Origin: Candidatus Dadabacteria bacterium
GTDB lineage: Bacteria > Desulfobacterota_D > UBA1144 > Nemesobacterales > Nemesobacteraceae
Assembly (NCBI GenBank): GCA_022827275.1
Contig: JAJDTG010000011.1
Location: 1-64,000, forward strand
Reading direction: 5' to 3'
Length of the DNA: 64,000 nt
Under the pieces are notes generated by a model. The model saw only the letters and a program-made list of their open reading frames with translations. It was not told where the DNA came from and did not search any database. Positions 16,084 to 23,777 of this stretch are shown piece after piece (positions within the stretch are counted from its first letter, which is position 1; each line of letters opens with the position of its first letter). The translations under genes were made by a program, and so were the position numbers.

Positions 16084-17388
16084 ATGAAATTTAAAACGTA
16101 CGGAATGCTTCTGGGACTGTTTTTCGCGTTGGGGCTTGTTTTCTCATTCAGTATCAACGATGCAGAAGGCAGCCATGACGGCGCAGACAAGGTCGACCCC
16201 GGAGATGAACAGGAAATGTCAACTCTTCTTTCGCATGCGATAGATTACTACAACCAGGTCAGAGAGGAATACAAGGATGACCGCGCCGCGCTGATAAGAC
16301 AGCTGACAATATTCGCAAGAGACATAAGAAGGAACAGCACAGACGGCGGATTCTACAAGCACGAAGATATCTATATGATCGACGTAAACGATCTGGGCAT
16401 TGTGACGAATCACGCCGGACATCCGAAGAAACTGATAGGCCACAAGGTTAATCGAGATGCCGAGGGTTCGGAAGTTCTGGACACTTTAACGTCCCTGCTT
16501 GACGATCCAGGTCTCGAGGTGGGCAATCCTCCGGTGTGCAAACGTTACGAGAATGATGAAAGAGTAGCCTGCGCCGCCAAGGTAGATAGCGACCTCACCG
16601 TGGATGTAACGAATATAATAGGTCTTCGTCACGCAGAAGACGACTCCGCTTTTCTCCCTCCCGACTGTTCCGGTTTTGAGCTCGGCACCACCGCCAAGGA
16701 GGTTTACGAAGACCCGACCAACGACAACCTTAAAGCTTACGTGAAAGACATTATAAAAGCGGTTCAAGCGGACGTAGCAAGGATAACAGGCGAAGAAAGC
16801 ATGAAAGGACTTGAAGGGATTCGGGACCGTATAACCGCAAGAATTCAGGAACGGACTTTCTGTTTTGCAGAAGAAGGTGGGGATTTTAAGCACGGAAACA
16901 TATACGCCTTCATAATGTCCGCGGATCTTGAAAACTCCACAGTTATCGTGAACGGAAACAACTTTGACCTAAACGGCGGCAACCTCGCGCTTGAGGACGA
17001 AGAACTGGATCACGAGGATAAAACAATAGCGGGCCTGTTCAGCCGAGCACTGGCAGGCGGAACTTCCGCTTACGCCAACTACCGCTGGGACGATCCCACA
17101 ACCGATGACGACAACATCAGAAACTGGTTTGAAATAAATTCGGTTCCCGGCAGTTCGCCCAAGAGAAGCTATATTGAGGTGGCGAACTTGAACGCAGACA
17201 TAACAGGCGCGCCAGAGGATGTCTACATCTTCGGTTCTGGGATTTACCTGAAAGAAGATAGTGGTGATGACGATGACGGAGGATGCGCGATCGCCGGAGC
17301 GGGCAGTACGTCTCAGGCCACTCTGCTCAACCTGCTTCTGACGGCGTCCGTTCTCTTCTCGATTGTTTTCCTGAGAAAACGCGCGTAG
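16084..17388 (+). CDS. Cache-CTERM surface protein, copy 3 (intact)
   Basis: A 434-residue paralogue of copies 1 and 2, with AGGAGG ten bases before the ATG. It has a signal peptide (MKFKTYGMLLGLFFALG), Cache-like domain 1 with IVTNHAGHPKKLIGH and IIGLRHAEDDSAF, and Cache-like domain 2 with NGNNFDLNGGNL, YRWDDPTTDDDN, SYIEVAN and YIFGSGIY. An acidic linker precedes GGCAIAG, a hydrophobic helix and LRKRA. Its sorting tail is nearly identical to that of copy 2 in protein and DNA, while the ligand-binding halves differ widely. It is followed by a terminator and an aldehyde dehydrogenase, the same order left as a remnant after copy 1. Confidence 0.75.
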   Translation: MKFKTYGMLLGLFFALGLVFSFSINDAEGSHDGADKVDPGDEQEMSTLLSHAIDYYNQVREEYKDDRAALIRQLTIFARDIRRNSTDGGFYKHEDIYMIDVNDLGIVTNHAGHPKKLIGHKVNRDAEGSEVLDTLTSLLDDPGLEVGNPPVCKRYENDERVACAAKVDSDLTVDVTNIIGLRHAEDDSAFLPPDCSGFELGTTAKEVYEDPTNDNLKAYVKDIIKAVQADVARITGEESMKGLEGIRDRITARIQERTFCFAEEGGDFKHGNIYAFIMSADLENSTVIVNGNNFDLNGGNLALEDEELDHEDKTIAGLFSRALAGGTSAYANYRWDDPTTDDDNIRNWFEINSVPGSSPKRSYIEVANLNADITGAPEDVYIFGSGIYLKEDSGDDDDGGCAIAGAGSTSQATLLNLLLTASVLFSIVFLRKRA

Positions 17389-17437
17389 AGACTTTTTCGC
17401 GATACCAGCGGACTTTCCGCGGGTAACGGCTTACTTA

Positions 17438-17481
17438 ACAGGGGGTGGTCCTGATTCGGTCAGGGTCGCCTCTTGTTTTTT
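17438..17481 (+). terminator. Rho-independent terminator of Cache copy 3
   Basis: A 17-bp stem containing G-T pairs (17438-17454 with 17460-17476), loop TTCGG, then Ts. It occupies the same place as the terminator after copy 1 and looks like a diverged version of it. Confidence 0.75.
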
Positions 17482-17570
17482 CCGGCATTGAAACGCACCT
17501 TATTACCGACTCCGAAACGAGACGGCGAAGCATCAATCTGTCCTCGGACGGATACGCTCAAGGAACTGTC

Positions 17571-17579
17571 TGTTATAAT
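17571..17579 (+). promoter_or_regulatory. Extended -10 promoter giving a near-leaderless aldehyde dehydrogenase mRNA
   Basis: TGTTATAAT is an extended -10 element ending nine bases before ATG 17589, so transcription would begin within about three bases of the start codon. No -35 box or Shine-Dalgarno sequence is evident. The remnant at 7209-7224 has the same spacing. Confidence 0.55.
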
Positions 17580-17588
17580 TCAAAAGCC

Positions 17589-19064
17589 ATGGCCGGTACT
17601 GAAACAAAATGCGACCTCTTCATTGACGGCGAAGAAAGGGCCCCGAAAAGCGGTTCCTACTCTGAAAGGGAGAACCCCGCTACGGAAAAACCCTTCGCCA
17701 AGATAGCAGAAAGTGGGCCCGAAGACATTGACGCGGCGGTCGGGGCCGCCCGGCGCGCTTTCCCCGGGTGGTCGAGGCTTCCGGCAGGCGAGCGGGCCAA
17801 ACACCTTCTTCGGATAGCCCAGGCGCTCTCTGACAACAGGGACAGGATCGCGCTTGTAAACACCCGTGAAACCGGAAAACCCATACGCGAGAGCGCGATG
17901 GTAGAGATAGGCGGCTCCATAAGAACGCTTGAGTACTACTCGGGAGCGCACACCCGTCTTAACGGAGAGACACTGCAGGTAAACGAAAACCAGGTATCCC
18001 TCACCGTAAAGGAACCCGTAGGGGTGGCGGCCCACATAATCCCGTGGAATTTCCCCCTTCTTCTCTCCTTCTGGAAAATAGCCCCGGCGCTTGTCGCGGG
18101 GTGCACCATAGTGCTGAAGCCCGCGGAGCTCACCTCGTGCGGAATCTTCGAGGCGGCAAAGCTCTGCTCAGAAGCTGGACTGCCCGACGGCGTCCTGAAT
18201 GTCGTGCCCGGAGAAGGCGCGGTGGCGGGCCAGGCCCTAACTGAACACCCGGGAGTTGCCAAGATAGCGTTTACCGGTTCCACCGAGGTCGGAAAAACCG
18301 TCATGAGGACTGCGGCGGGCGGCATGAAAAGAGTGTCGCTTGAACTGGGAGGCAAGGCCCCCTGCATAGTTTTCGCGGACGCGGACGTCGAGGGGGCGGT
18401 CGAGGCTTGTCTCAGAGGAGGGTTCTTTAACCAGGGCGAGAACTGCACCGCCGTCACAAGACTCATGCTCCACGAAGATATATACGACGGGTTTCTCTCG
18501 GCCTACCTTGACAGGATATCCCGTATAAGAATCGGAGACCCCGAGGATCCTGAAACCGAGTTCGGAGCCGTGATATCAAAAGAGCACTATGACAGCGTTA
18601 TGAACTACATAGAAAAAGGCGTTTCGGAAGGGGCGCGCGTCATAGCGGGCGGAGACCGCCCCCGGGAGATAGCGAAGGGTCACTACATCGCGCCGACGGT
18701 CCTTGAAGACGTCCGGTCCGGCTCCACTCTCGCGCGCGAGGAGATATTCGGACCAGTTGTCTGCGTCATGCCGTTTAAGTCGGAGGAAGAGGCGGTCGCG
18801 ATGGCAAACGACGTCGAGTACGGCCTTGCGGGGGGAATCTGGACCCGGGACATAAACCGCGCGCTCCGGGTGGCGAAGGCCGTAAAAGCAGGCTACCTCT
18901 GGGTTAACACCTACGGAGGAATAATCCCCGAGACTCCCTACGGCGGGTTCGGGCAGAGCGGAATCGGAAAGGAACTCGGAGCGGAAGGCATAGACAACTA
19001 CCTTGAGACCAAGTGCGTCAATATCTTTACCGGTGAGAGCACGGGGAAGTGGTACAGGGGATAG
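17589..19064 (+). CDS. NAD(P)-dependent aldehyde dehydrogenase (betaine-aldehyde type)
   Basis: A 491-residue ALDH that oxidises an aldehyde to the acid. Visible motifs are IIPWNFPL (cofactor entry), FTGSTEVGK, LELGGKAP with the general-base glutamate, the catalytic cysteine in NQGENC, and EEIFGPV. ATG 17589 is chosen because the open frame further upstream runs through the copy 3 terminator, and because the remnant at 7224 begins at the same point. Three bases separate its stop from the crotonase start. The pair probably handles one pathway, but the substrate is unknown. Confidence 0.92.
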   Translation: MAGTETKCDLFIDGEERAPKSGSYSERENPATEKPFAKIAESGPEDIDAAVGAARRAFPGWSRLPAGERAKHLLRIAQALSDNRDRIALVNTRETGKPIRESAMVEIGGSIRTLEYYSGAHTRLNGETLQVNENQVSLTVKEPVGVAAHIIPWNFPLLLSFWKIAPALVAGCTIVLKPAELTSCGIFEAAKLCSEAGLPDGVLNVVPGEGAVAGQALTEHPGVAKIAFTGSTEVGKTVMRTAAGGMKRVSLELGGKAPCIVFADADVEGAVEACLRGGFFNQGENCTAVTRLMLHEDIYDGFLSAYLDRISRIRIGDPEDPETEFGAVISKEHYDSVMNYIEKGVSEGARVIAGGDRPREIAKGHYIAPTVLEDVRSGSTLAREEIFGPVVCVMPFKSEEEAVAMANDVEYGLAGGIWTRDINRALRVAKAVKAGYLWVNTYGGIIPETPYGGFGQSGIGKELGAEGIDNYLETKCVNIFTGESTGKWYRG

Positions 19065-19067
19065 TCG

Positions 19068-19859
19068 GTGAATTTTGAAGACATAATCTACGAAAAAACG
19101 GACGGGGTGGCCACAGTCACCATAAACCGCCCGGAAACGCTGAACGCTTTCCGTGACCTCTCGCTTCGCGAGATGATCGCGGCCCTTAAGGACGCGTGGG
19201 GAGACGCGGAGACCGGCGTGGTGGTTCTGCGGGGCGCGGGCGGGAAAGCGTTTTCAAGCGGAGGGGATATGAAGAGGAGGAAACCCGGCGCGGGCGGGGA
19301 GGACGGCCTTCTCGGGGTCGGAGACTATCTCTCCCAGGTTCACTATCTCATAAGAAACATCCCCAAGCCCGTCATAGCCGCGGTCAGGGGCTACGCCATA
19401 GGCGGGGGAAACATCCTGCAGTTTATCTGCGACCTGACAATCGCTTCTTCGGATTCGGTCTTCGGTCAGGTGGGACCCAGGGTCGGAAGCGTAGACCCGG
19501 GCTTCGGAACGGCTTACCTCTCAAGGCTCATAGGGGAGAGAAAGGCAAGGGAGATGTGGTATCTCTGCAGACAATACTCCGCGAGGGAAGCCCTTGAGAT
19601 GGGACTTGTAAACAGGGTCGTTCCCCCCGAGGAGCTTGACTCTGAGGTTTTTCGCTGGTGCGAAGAGATACTGTCCAAAAGCCCTACTGCGCTTAAGCTT
19701 GCCAAGTATTCCTTTAACTCCGAGACCGACGGCCTTTTCGGAATCTCAAGCATGGGAAAGGCCTCTCTCGATCTTTTTAAGGCGACCGAGGAGGCCGCCG
19801 AGGGAACCAGGGCGTTTGTTGAGAAAAGACCGCCTGATTTTTCGCGCTACAGAAAGTAA
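19068..19859 (+). CDS. Crotonase-superfamily enzyme, MenB/BadI-like
   Basis: A 263-residue enoyl-CoA hydratase/isomerase fold protein starting at GTG 19068. The oxyanion-hole regions (GGKAFSSGGDMK and YAIGGGNILQ) are clear. FGQVGPRVGSVDPGFGTAYL, KAREMWYLCRQYSA and the final RPPDFSRYRK follow naphthoate synthase (MenB) and 2-ketocyclohexanecarboxyl-CoA hydrolase (BadI) more closely than ordinary hydratases. With no men genes nearby, and an aldehyde dehydrogenase in the same operon, a ring-opening or degradative BadI-like role is the better inference. Confidence 0.85.
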   Translation: MNFEDIIYEKTDGVATVTINRPETLNAFRDLSLREMIAALKDAWGDAETGVVVLRGAGGKAFSSGGDMKRRKPGAGGEDGLLGVGDYLSQVHYLIRNIPKPVIAAVRGYAIGGGNILQFICDLTIASSDSVFGQVGPRVGSVDPGFGTAYLSRLIGERKAREMWYLCRQYSAREALEMGLVNRVVPPEELDSEVFRWCEEILSKSPTALKLAKYSFNSETDGLFGISSMGKASLDLFKATEEAAEGTRAFVEKRPPDFSRYRK

Positions 19860-19918
19860 AACGCCGGTTTGAAGCTCCATGTTTGCAAATCTGTTATTCC
19901 ATGTTATATCTGCAAAAC

Positions 19919-21223
19919 ATGGATTATATCCAACGCTACCTGGCTAATACAATCCGCAAGGCTATGATTTCTTTTCCGGCGGTGCTGGTTACCGGTGCCA
20001 GACAGACCGGCAAGACTACCTTGCTGCGTACCGAATTCGGCGCATCGCATGATTACGTATCGCTTGAACGCCCTGATATACGCAACAGGGCATTAGCGGA
20101 TCCTGTCGGGTTTTTTGCGCGGACTTCAGGACCGCTGATTCTGGATGAAATTCAATACGCGCCGGAGCTGCTGCATTACATAAAGGAACTGATAGACGCG
20201 CAGCGCAAACCCGGACAGTGGCTGCTTGCAGGTTCTCAGAGCTTCTCGCTGATGCAGGGAGTGAGTCAGACCCTGGCCGGCCGCGTAGCCGTGCTGAACC
20301 TTGATCCCTTGTCCGCAAGAGAACTGTCGCAACAACCGCAGATCTCCCCCGAAGATATGCTTGAATGGATGTTCGGACCCACTGAAAAGCACATTCCCGC
20401 CAAGGCGGGCGGAATGTCTGACCCTGCTGATACGGCGAACGCAGAATCTCTCCGGAACGACAGCAAGCAAGCCGCCAGCCCCGGTCTTGAGGACTGGCTG
20501 TTGCGCGGGGGCTTTCCCGAACCTTGCCTGAACAAGCAGGTGGACCGGCAGTTGTGGTTTTCCGGTTATCTGCAAACTTATATACAACGCGACGTTCGGG
20601 ATTTGACTCAGGTAAGCGATTTGGAAACTTTCTACAAATTCCTGATGCTGGTCGCCGCTCGTACCGGACAACTTCTGAATATGGCGGAGCTTGGAAACGA
20701 AATCGGCATTGCCGGACCTACGGTAAAGCGCTGGCTGTCCGTGCTGAAGACCAGCCAGCTAATCTGTCTGCTGCCGCCTTATCACAAGAACTTCGGCAAA
20801 CGGCTGAGGAAAAGTCCCAAGCTGTATCTGCTTGATCCCGGGCTTGCCGCTTTCATGCTGGGTCTGCATTCACGAAGCTCCATTCTGCAAGGTCCCTCCC
20901 TGGGAGCATTGGCGGAAACCGCCGTGGCGGCAGAGTGGCTGAAATTTTTTCGCCAGCATGGGGAGGAGCCGCAAATCTATTACTGGCAATCAAGCGGCGG
21001 CAAGGAAGTTGATCTGATCATCGAGCGCGACGGCAAACTGTACGCACTGGAAGTCAAGGCAACGGCGACACCTCGAGCGCAGCATGGCAGCAACCTTAAA
21101 CAGTGGCTGAAACTGGCTGGCGCGAATGCGCATGGCGCACTGGCCTGCAACATCAGCGAACCGCAAGCCCTGCTGCCTGGTATCAGAGCCGTTCCCTGGC
21201 ATCTGAACGCGTGCTCCGATTGA
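19919..21223 (+). CDS. AAA_14/DUF4143 ATPase
   Basis: A 434-residue P-loop protein of the AAA_14 plus DUF4143 family, often found on mobile or accessory DNA and of unclear function. Walker A is GARQTGKTT, Walker B is LILDEIQ, and AGSQS is the sensor region. The C-terminal half ends in a nuclease-like YYWQSSGGKEVDLI and LEVKA segment, as in PD-(D/E)XK folds. ATG 19919 gives the usual N-terminus. Codon use (CTG and CGC rich, few ATA) differs from the flanking core genes, suggesting acquisition. A palindromic repeat is inserted in frame at 20392-20416. Confidence 0.85.
   Translation: MDYIQRYLANTIRKAMISFPAVLVTGARQTGKTTLLRTEFGASHDYVSLERPDIRNRALADPVGFFARTSGPLILDEIQYAPELLHYIKELIDAQRKPGQWLLAGSQSFSLMQGVSQTLAGRVAVLNLDPLSARELSQQPQISPEDMLEWMFGPTEKHIPAKAGGMSDPADTANAESLRNDSKQAASPGLEDWLLRGGFPEPCLNKQVDRQLWFSGYLQTYIQRDVRDLTQVSDLETFYKFLMLVAARTGQLLNMAELGNEIGIAGPTVKRWLSVLKTSQLICLLPPYHKNFGKRLRKSPKLYLLDPGLAAFMLGLHSRSSILQGPSLGALAETAVAAEWLKFFRQHGEEPQIYYWQSSGGKEVDLIIERDGKLYALEVKATATPRAQHGSNLKQWLKLAGANAHGALACNISEPQALLPGIRAVPWHLNACSD
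20392..20416. repeat. Palindromic repeat inserted in a coding region
   Basis: CATTCCCGCC, two As, then GGCGGGCGGAATG form an inverted repeat with a one-base bulge. It is translated as HIPAKAGGM in a stretch not needed by the ATPase fold, like dispersed palindromes seen in other bacteria. Confidence 0.65.
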
Positions 21224-21507
21224 AACATCCCTCAACTAGGGAGTCGGAGTTCTCTCAGACGGCCGGCGGTGAAACCTCGAATCCGTTGCGCGTTCCGATT
21301 TATTTGAACACCCGTTCTGAACTTGTTTGAACGCTTCTGTAAGGGTCTCCAGGCTTCATCGCACCTGTTCCCAAGATTCCCGCAGTGGAGCGCCAAGCTG
21401 ACTGGCGCATGGGCAACCGGCGGAGGTAAAAAGGCTGTCTCACACCGAAGAAAAGGCTGCTGCTGCGTGCGTAACGGCCCTCCCGTTTCGTGGCCCTTCC
21501 CCATAGC
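21224..21507. other. Intergenic region ahead of prs
   Basis: It holds a small stem (GCGCCA at 21390 with TGGCGC at 21403) and short open frames without family resemblance. I looked for a tRNA and did not find one. Confidence 0.5.
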
Positions 21508-21535
21508 TTGAATTATCAGAACTTTACTCTATAAT
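21508..21535 (+). promoter_or_regulatory. Promoter of prs
   Basis: TTGAAT (21508-21513) and TATAAT (21530-21535) are separated by 16 bp, 28 bp before the prs ATG. Confidence 0.7.
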
Positions 21536-21562
21536 ACAGGGTTTGATATTTTCGGGTTCGCC

Positions 21563-22510
21563 ATGGAAATACAGCACATGAAAATATTCAGCGGGATGTC
21601 AAATCATCCTCTATTTGAAGATGTATGCAACTATCTTGACGTCGCTCCCGGGCAGATGGAGATAACCCGTTTCAGCGACGGGGAAATCTTCGTCGATATA
21701 AGGGAGAGCGTGAGGGGTTCGAACGTGTTTTTGATACAGTCCACGTGTCCTCCCGTGAACGAGAACATAATGGAGCTTCTCGTCATCACTGATGCGCTCA
21801 AGCGGGCCTCTGCAAGATCCATAACCGCCGTCATACCGTATTACGGGTACGCAAGGCAGGACCGCAAGGTTCAGCCGCGCGCCCCGATAAGCGCCAAGCT
21901 CGCCGCAGACCTAATAGTCGTGGCGGGAGCAAGCAAAATAGTTACCATGGACCTCCACGCCGGCCAGATACAGGGTTTTTTCGACGTTCCGGTAACCCAC
22001 CTCTACGCCACACCCGTGATAATCAACTATCTGGGGGAAAAATGCCCTGACGGCGAAATGGTGATCGTTTCCCCCGACGCGGGAGGAGTTGAGAGGGCAA
22101 CCGAGTTCGCGGACAGGACCCACTCTGAAATCGCCATCTGCTACAAGAGAAGGCCCGCTCCCAACGTCGCGCAGATCAGCAACATAATCGGCGACGTGGA
22201 AGACAAGCATGCGATAATAGTCGACGATCTGGTGGACACGGCCGGAACCGCCACGGAAGCTGCGAGAGTGCTCCTTGAGAAAGGCGCGAAAAGCGTATCG
22301 CTCTGCTGCACGCACGGCGTTCTTTCAGGACCCGCTCTTGACAGGATAAACAACTCGGACATTGACGAGGTAATAATCACAAACACCATTCCCCAGCAGG
22401 AAAACCAGAAAAAAAGCACAAAAATCACAGTGCTCAGTATCGCTGATCTCATCGGCGAGGCCATAAGGAGAACGGCGCTTGGGGAATCGATAAGCGCACT
22501 TTTCACTTAA
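21563..22510 (+). CDS. prs: Ribose-phosphate pyrophosphokinase
   Basis: A 315-residue class I PRPP synthetase that makes PRPP from ribose 5-phosphate and ATP for nucleotide, histidine and tryptophan synthesis. FSDGEIFVDI, the flexible-loop motif YARQDRK, the metal-binding MDLHAGQIQGFF and the PRPP loop DDLVDTAGTATEA are all present and correctly spaced. ATG 21563 has no obvious Shine-Dalgarno; ATG 21578 is an alternative nearer the usual N-terminus. It heads the prs-rplY-pth string. Confidence 0.97.
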   Translation: MEIQHMKIFSGMSNHPLFEDVCNYLDVAPGQMEITRFSDGEIFVDIRESVRGSNVFLIQSTCPPVNENIMELLVITDALKRASARSITAVIPYYGYARQDRKVQPRAPISAKLAADLIVVAGASKIVTMDLHAGQIQGFFDVPVTHLYATPVIINYLGEKCPDGEMVIVSPDAGGVERATEFADRTHSEIAICYKRRPAPNVAQISNIIGDVEDKHAIIVDDLVDTAGTATEAARVLLEKGAKSVSLCCTHGVLSGPALDRINNSDIDEVIITNTIPQQENQKKSTKITVLSIADLIGEAIRRTALGESISALFT

Positions 22511-22531
22511 ACAAAATCCAGGAGAAAGACC

Positions 22532-23161
22532 ATGGTACAGAGTTCACTTCGGGTAAAACCCAGAATAAGAATAGGAAAAAGCGGAGCAAGGGAGGTAAGA
22601 AAGGAAGGAAACATACCGGCAATACTCTACGGGCGGGGAGAAGACCCTGTGCCGCTTGTGGTGCGTCCCGACGAACTTAAGCGGGCGCTTTCAAACAGCG
22701 CCGGAATAAACACCGTTCTGGAACTTGAGATAGACGGTTCCGAACCCCCCGAGAAAAGGTTCTCGATGGTAAAGGAAATACAGAAAGACCCCATTAAGAA
22801 CAGGGTGATCCACCTTGATTTTCTGGCCATAGACATGAAAAAAAGCATAAGGGTAAAAGTTCCGGTAAACACCCAGGGAAGATCTGAAGGGGAAAGAAGA
22901 GGCGGCAAGCTTGAGCAGTTAATGAGAACCATTGACCTTGAATGCCTACCGGGTGACATTCCCGATTCGATAGAAATAGATGTAAGTTCTCTCGACATAG
23001 GAGGTTTCGTGGACGTATCAGGCCTTTCACTCGGCGAGGGAATAACACCGGTTAGACCCGGGAGTGAAAAAGTCGTCCAGGTGGTCGCGCAGAGGGCAGA
23101 AGAGGAAGTGGACGAGCCGGAAGTCGAAGAAGAGGAACAGGAACCCGAGGCCCAGGAATAA
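22532..23161 (+). CDS. rplY: 50S ribosomal protein L25/Ctc
   Basis: A 209-residue long form of L25 that binds 5S rRNA. The N-terminal beta-barrel has the conserved GNIPAILYGRGEDP turn, and the C-terminal TL5-type domain follows (INTQG-like loop, LECLPGDIPDSIEIDVSSLDIG region). It ends in a very acidic tail of about 20 residues rich in Glu. AGGAG precedes the ATG. The prs-rplY-pth order is a common bacterial arrangement. Confidence 0.96.
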   Translation: MVQSSLRVKPRIRIGKSGAREVRKEGNIPAILYGRGEDPVPLVVRPDELKRALSNSAGINTVLELEIDGSEPPEKRFSMVKEIQKDPIKNRVIHLDFLAIDMKKSIRVKVPVNTQGRSEGERRGGKLEQLMRTIDLECLPGDIPDSIEIDVSSLDIGGFVDVSGLSLGEGITPVRPGSEKVVQVVAQRAEEEVDEPEVEEEEQEPEAQE

Positions 23162-23173
23162 GTCACCGAATCT

Positions 23174-23746
23174 ATGCGATATCTGATTGCCGGCCTGGGG
23201 AATCCCGGTTCCGCCTACGACAATACGAGACACAACATAGGCTTTCGCGCGGCTGAGCGGGCGGCTGAACGTCTGGGCGTAAAAATCGGCAAGAAGAAAT
23301 TCAGAAGTCTCTGCGCGGAGGCGCTTTATTCGGATAAAAAGCTGCTCATAATAAAGCCCCAGACCTTCATGAACGCAAGCGGCGAGGCACTTCGCGAAGC
23401 GAAGGAATTCTACAGAATAGCGCTCGAGCAGATAATCGTGGTTTATGATGAACTTGACCTTCCCTTGGGAAACATAAGGGTGAATAGGGGAGGAGGCTCG
23501 GCCGGGCACAACGGGATAAGATCAATCATTTCGTCTCTTGGCTCCGAGGAATTTTGCAGGGTGAGAATCGGCATAGGGAAACCCCGGGGGGAAAAAGAGG
23601 CACGGGATCATGTTCTCTCCAGATTCTCCTCGGATGAGAGGGAAACGGCCGCCGAGATGGTCGAGGTCGCGGTCGAGGCGGCACTTGAGATAATAAGCGC
23701 CGGGGTGGATTCGGCGATGAACAAATTTAACAGTCGACTTAACTGA
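23174..23746 (+). CDS. pth: Peptidyl-tRNA hydrolase
   Basis: A 190-residue enzyme that frees tRNA from dropped peptidyl-tRNA. The catalytic His20 (NTRHN), Asp92 (YDELDLP), and the substrate-contacting asparagines Asn67 (FMNASG) and Asn113 (GHNG) are in place. It follows rplY by 12 bp and is read in the same transcript. Confidence 0.97.
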   Translation: MRYLIAGLGNPGSAYDNTRHNIGFRAAERAAERLGVKIGKKKFRSLCAEALYSDKKLLIIKPQTFMNASGEALREAKEFYRIALEQIIVVYDELDLPLGNIRVNRGGGSAGHNGIRSIISSLGSEEFCRVRIGIGKPRGEKEARDHVLSRFSSDERETAAEMVEVAVEAALEIISAGVDSAMNKFNSRLN

Positions 23747-23777
23747 AAAAAAACACTCTACTAGGAGGAATTTACCA

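Noticed and set aside
17445-17588. 48 extra N-terminal codons for the aldehyde dehydrogenase
   Set aside because: They translate the copy 3 terminator and the promoter, and the duplicated remnant shows the start at the ATG equivalent to 17589.
21224-21562. Possible tRNA (CGAATCC word near 21280)
   Set aside because: No acceptor stem or anticodon arm could be folded around it.
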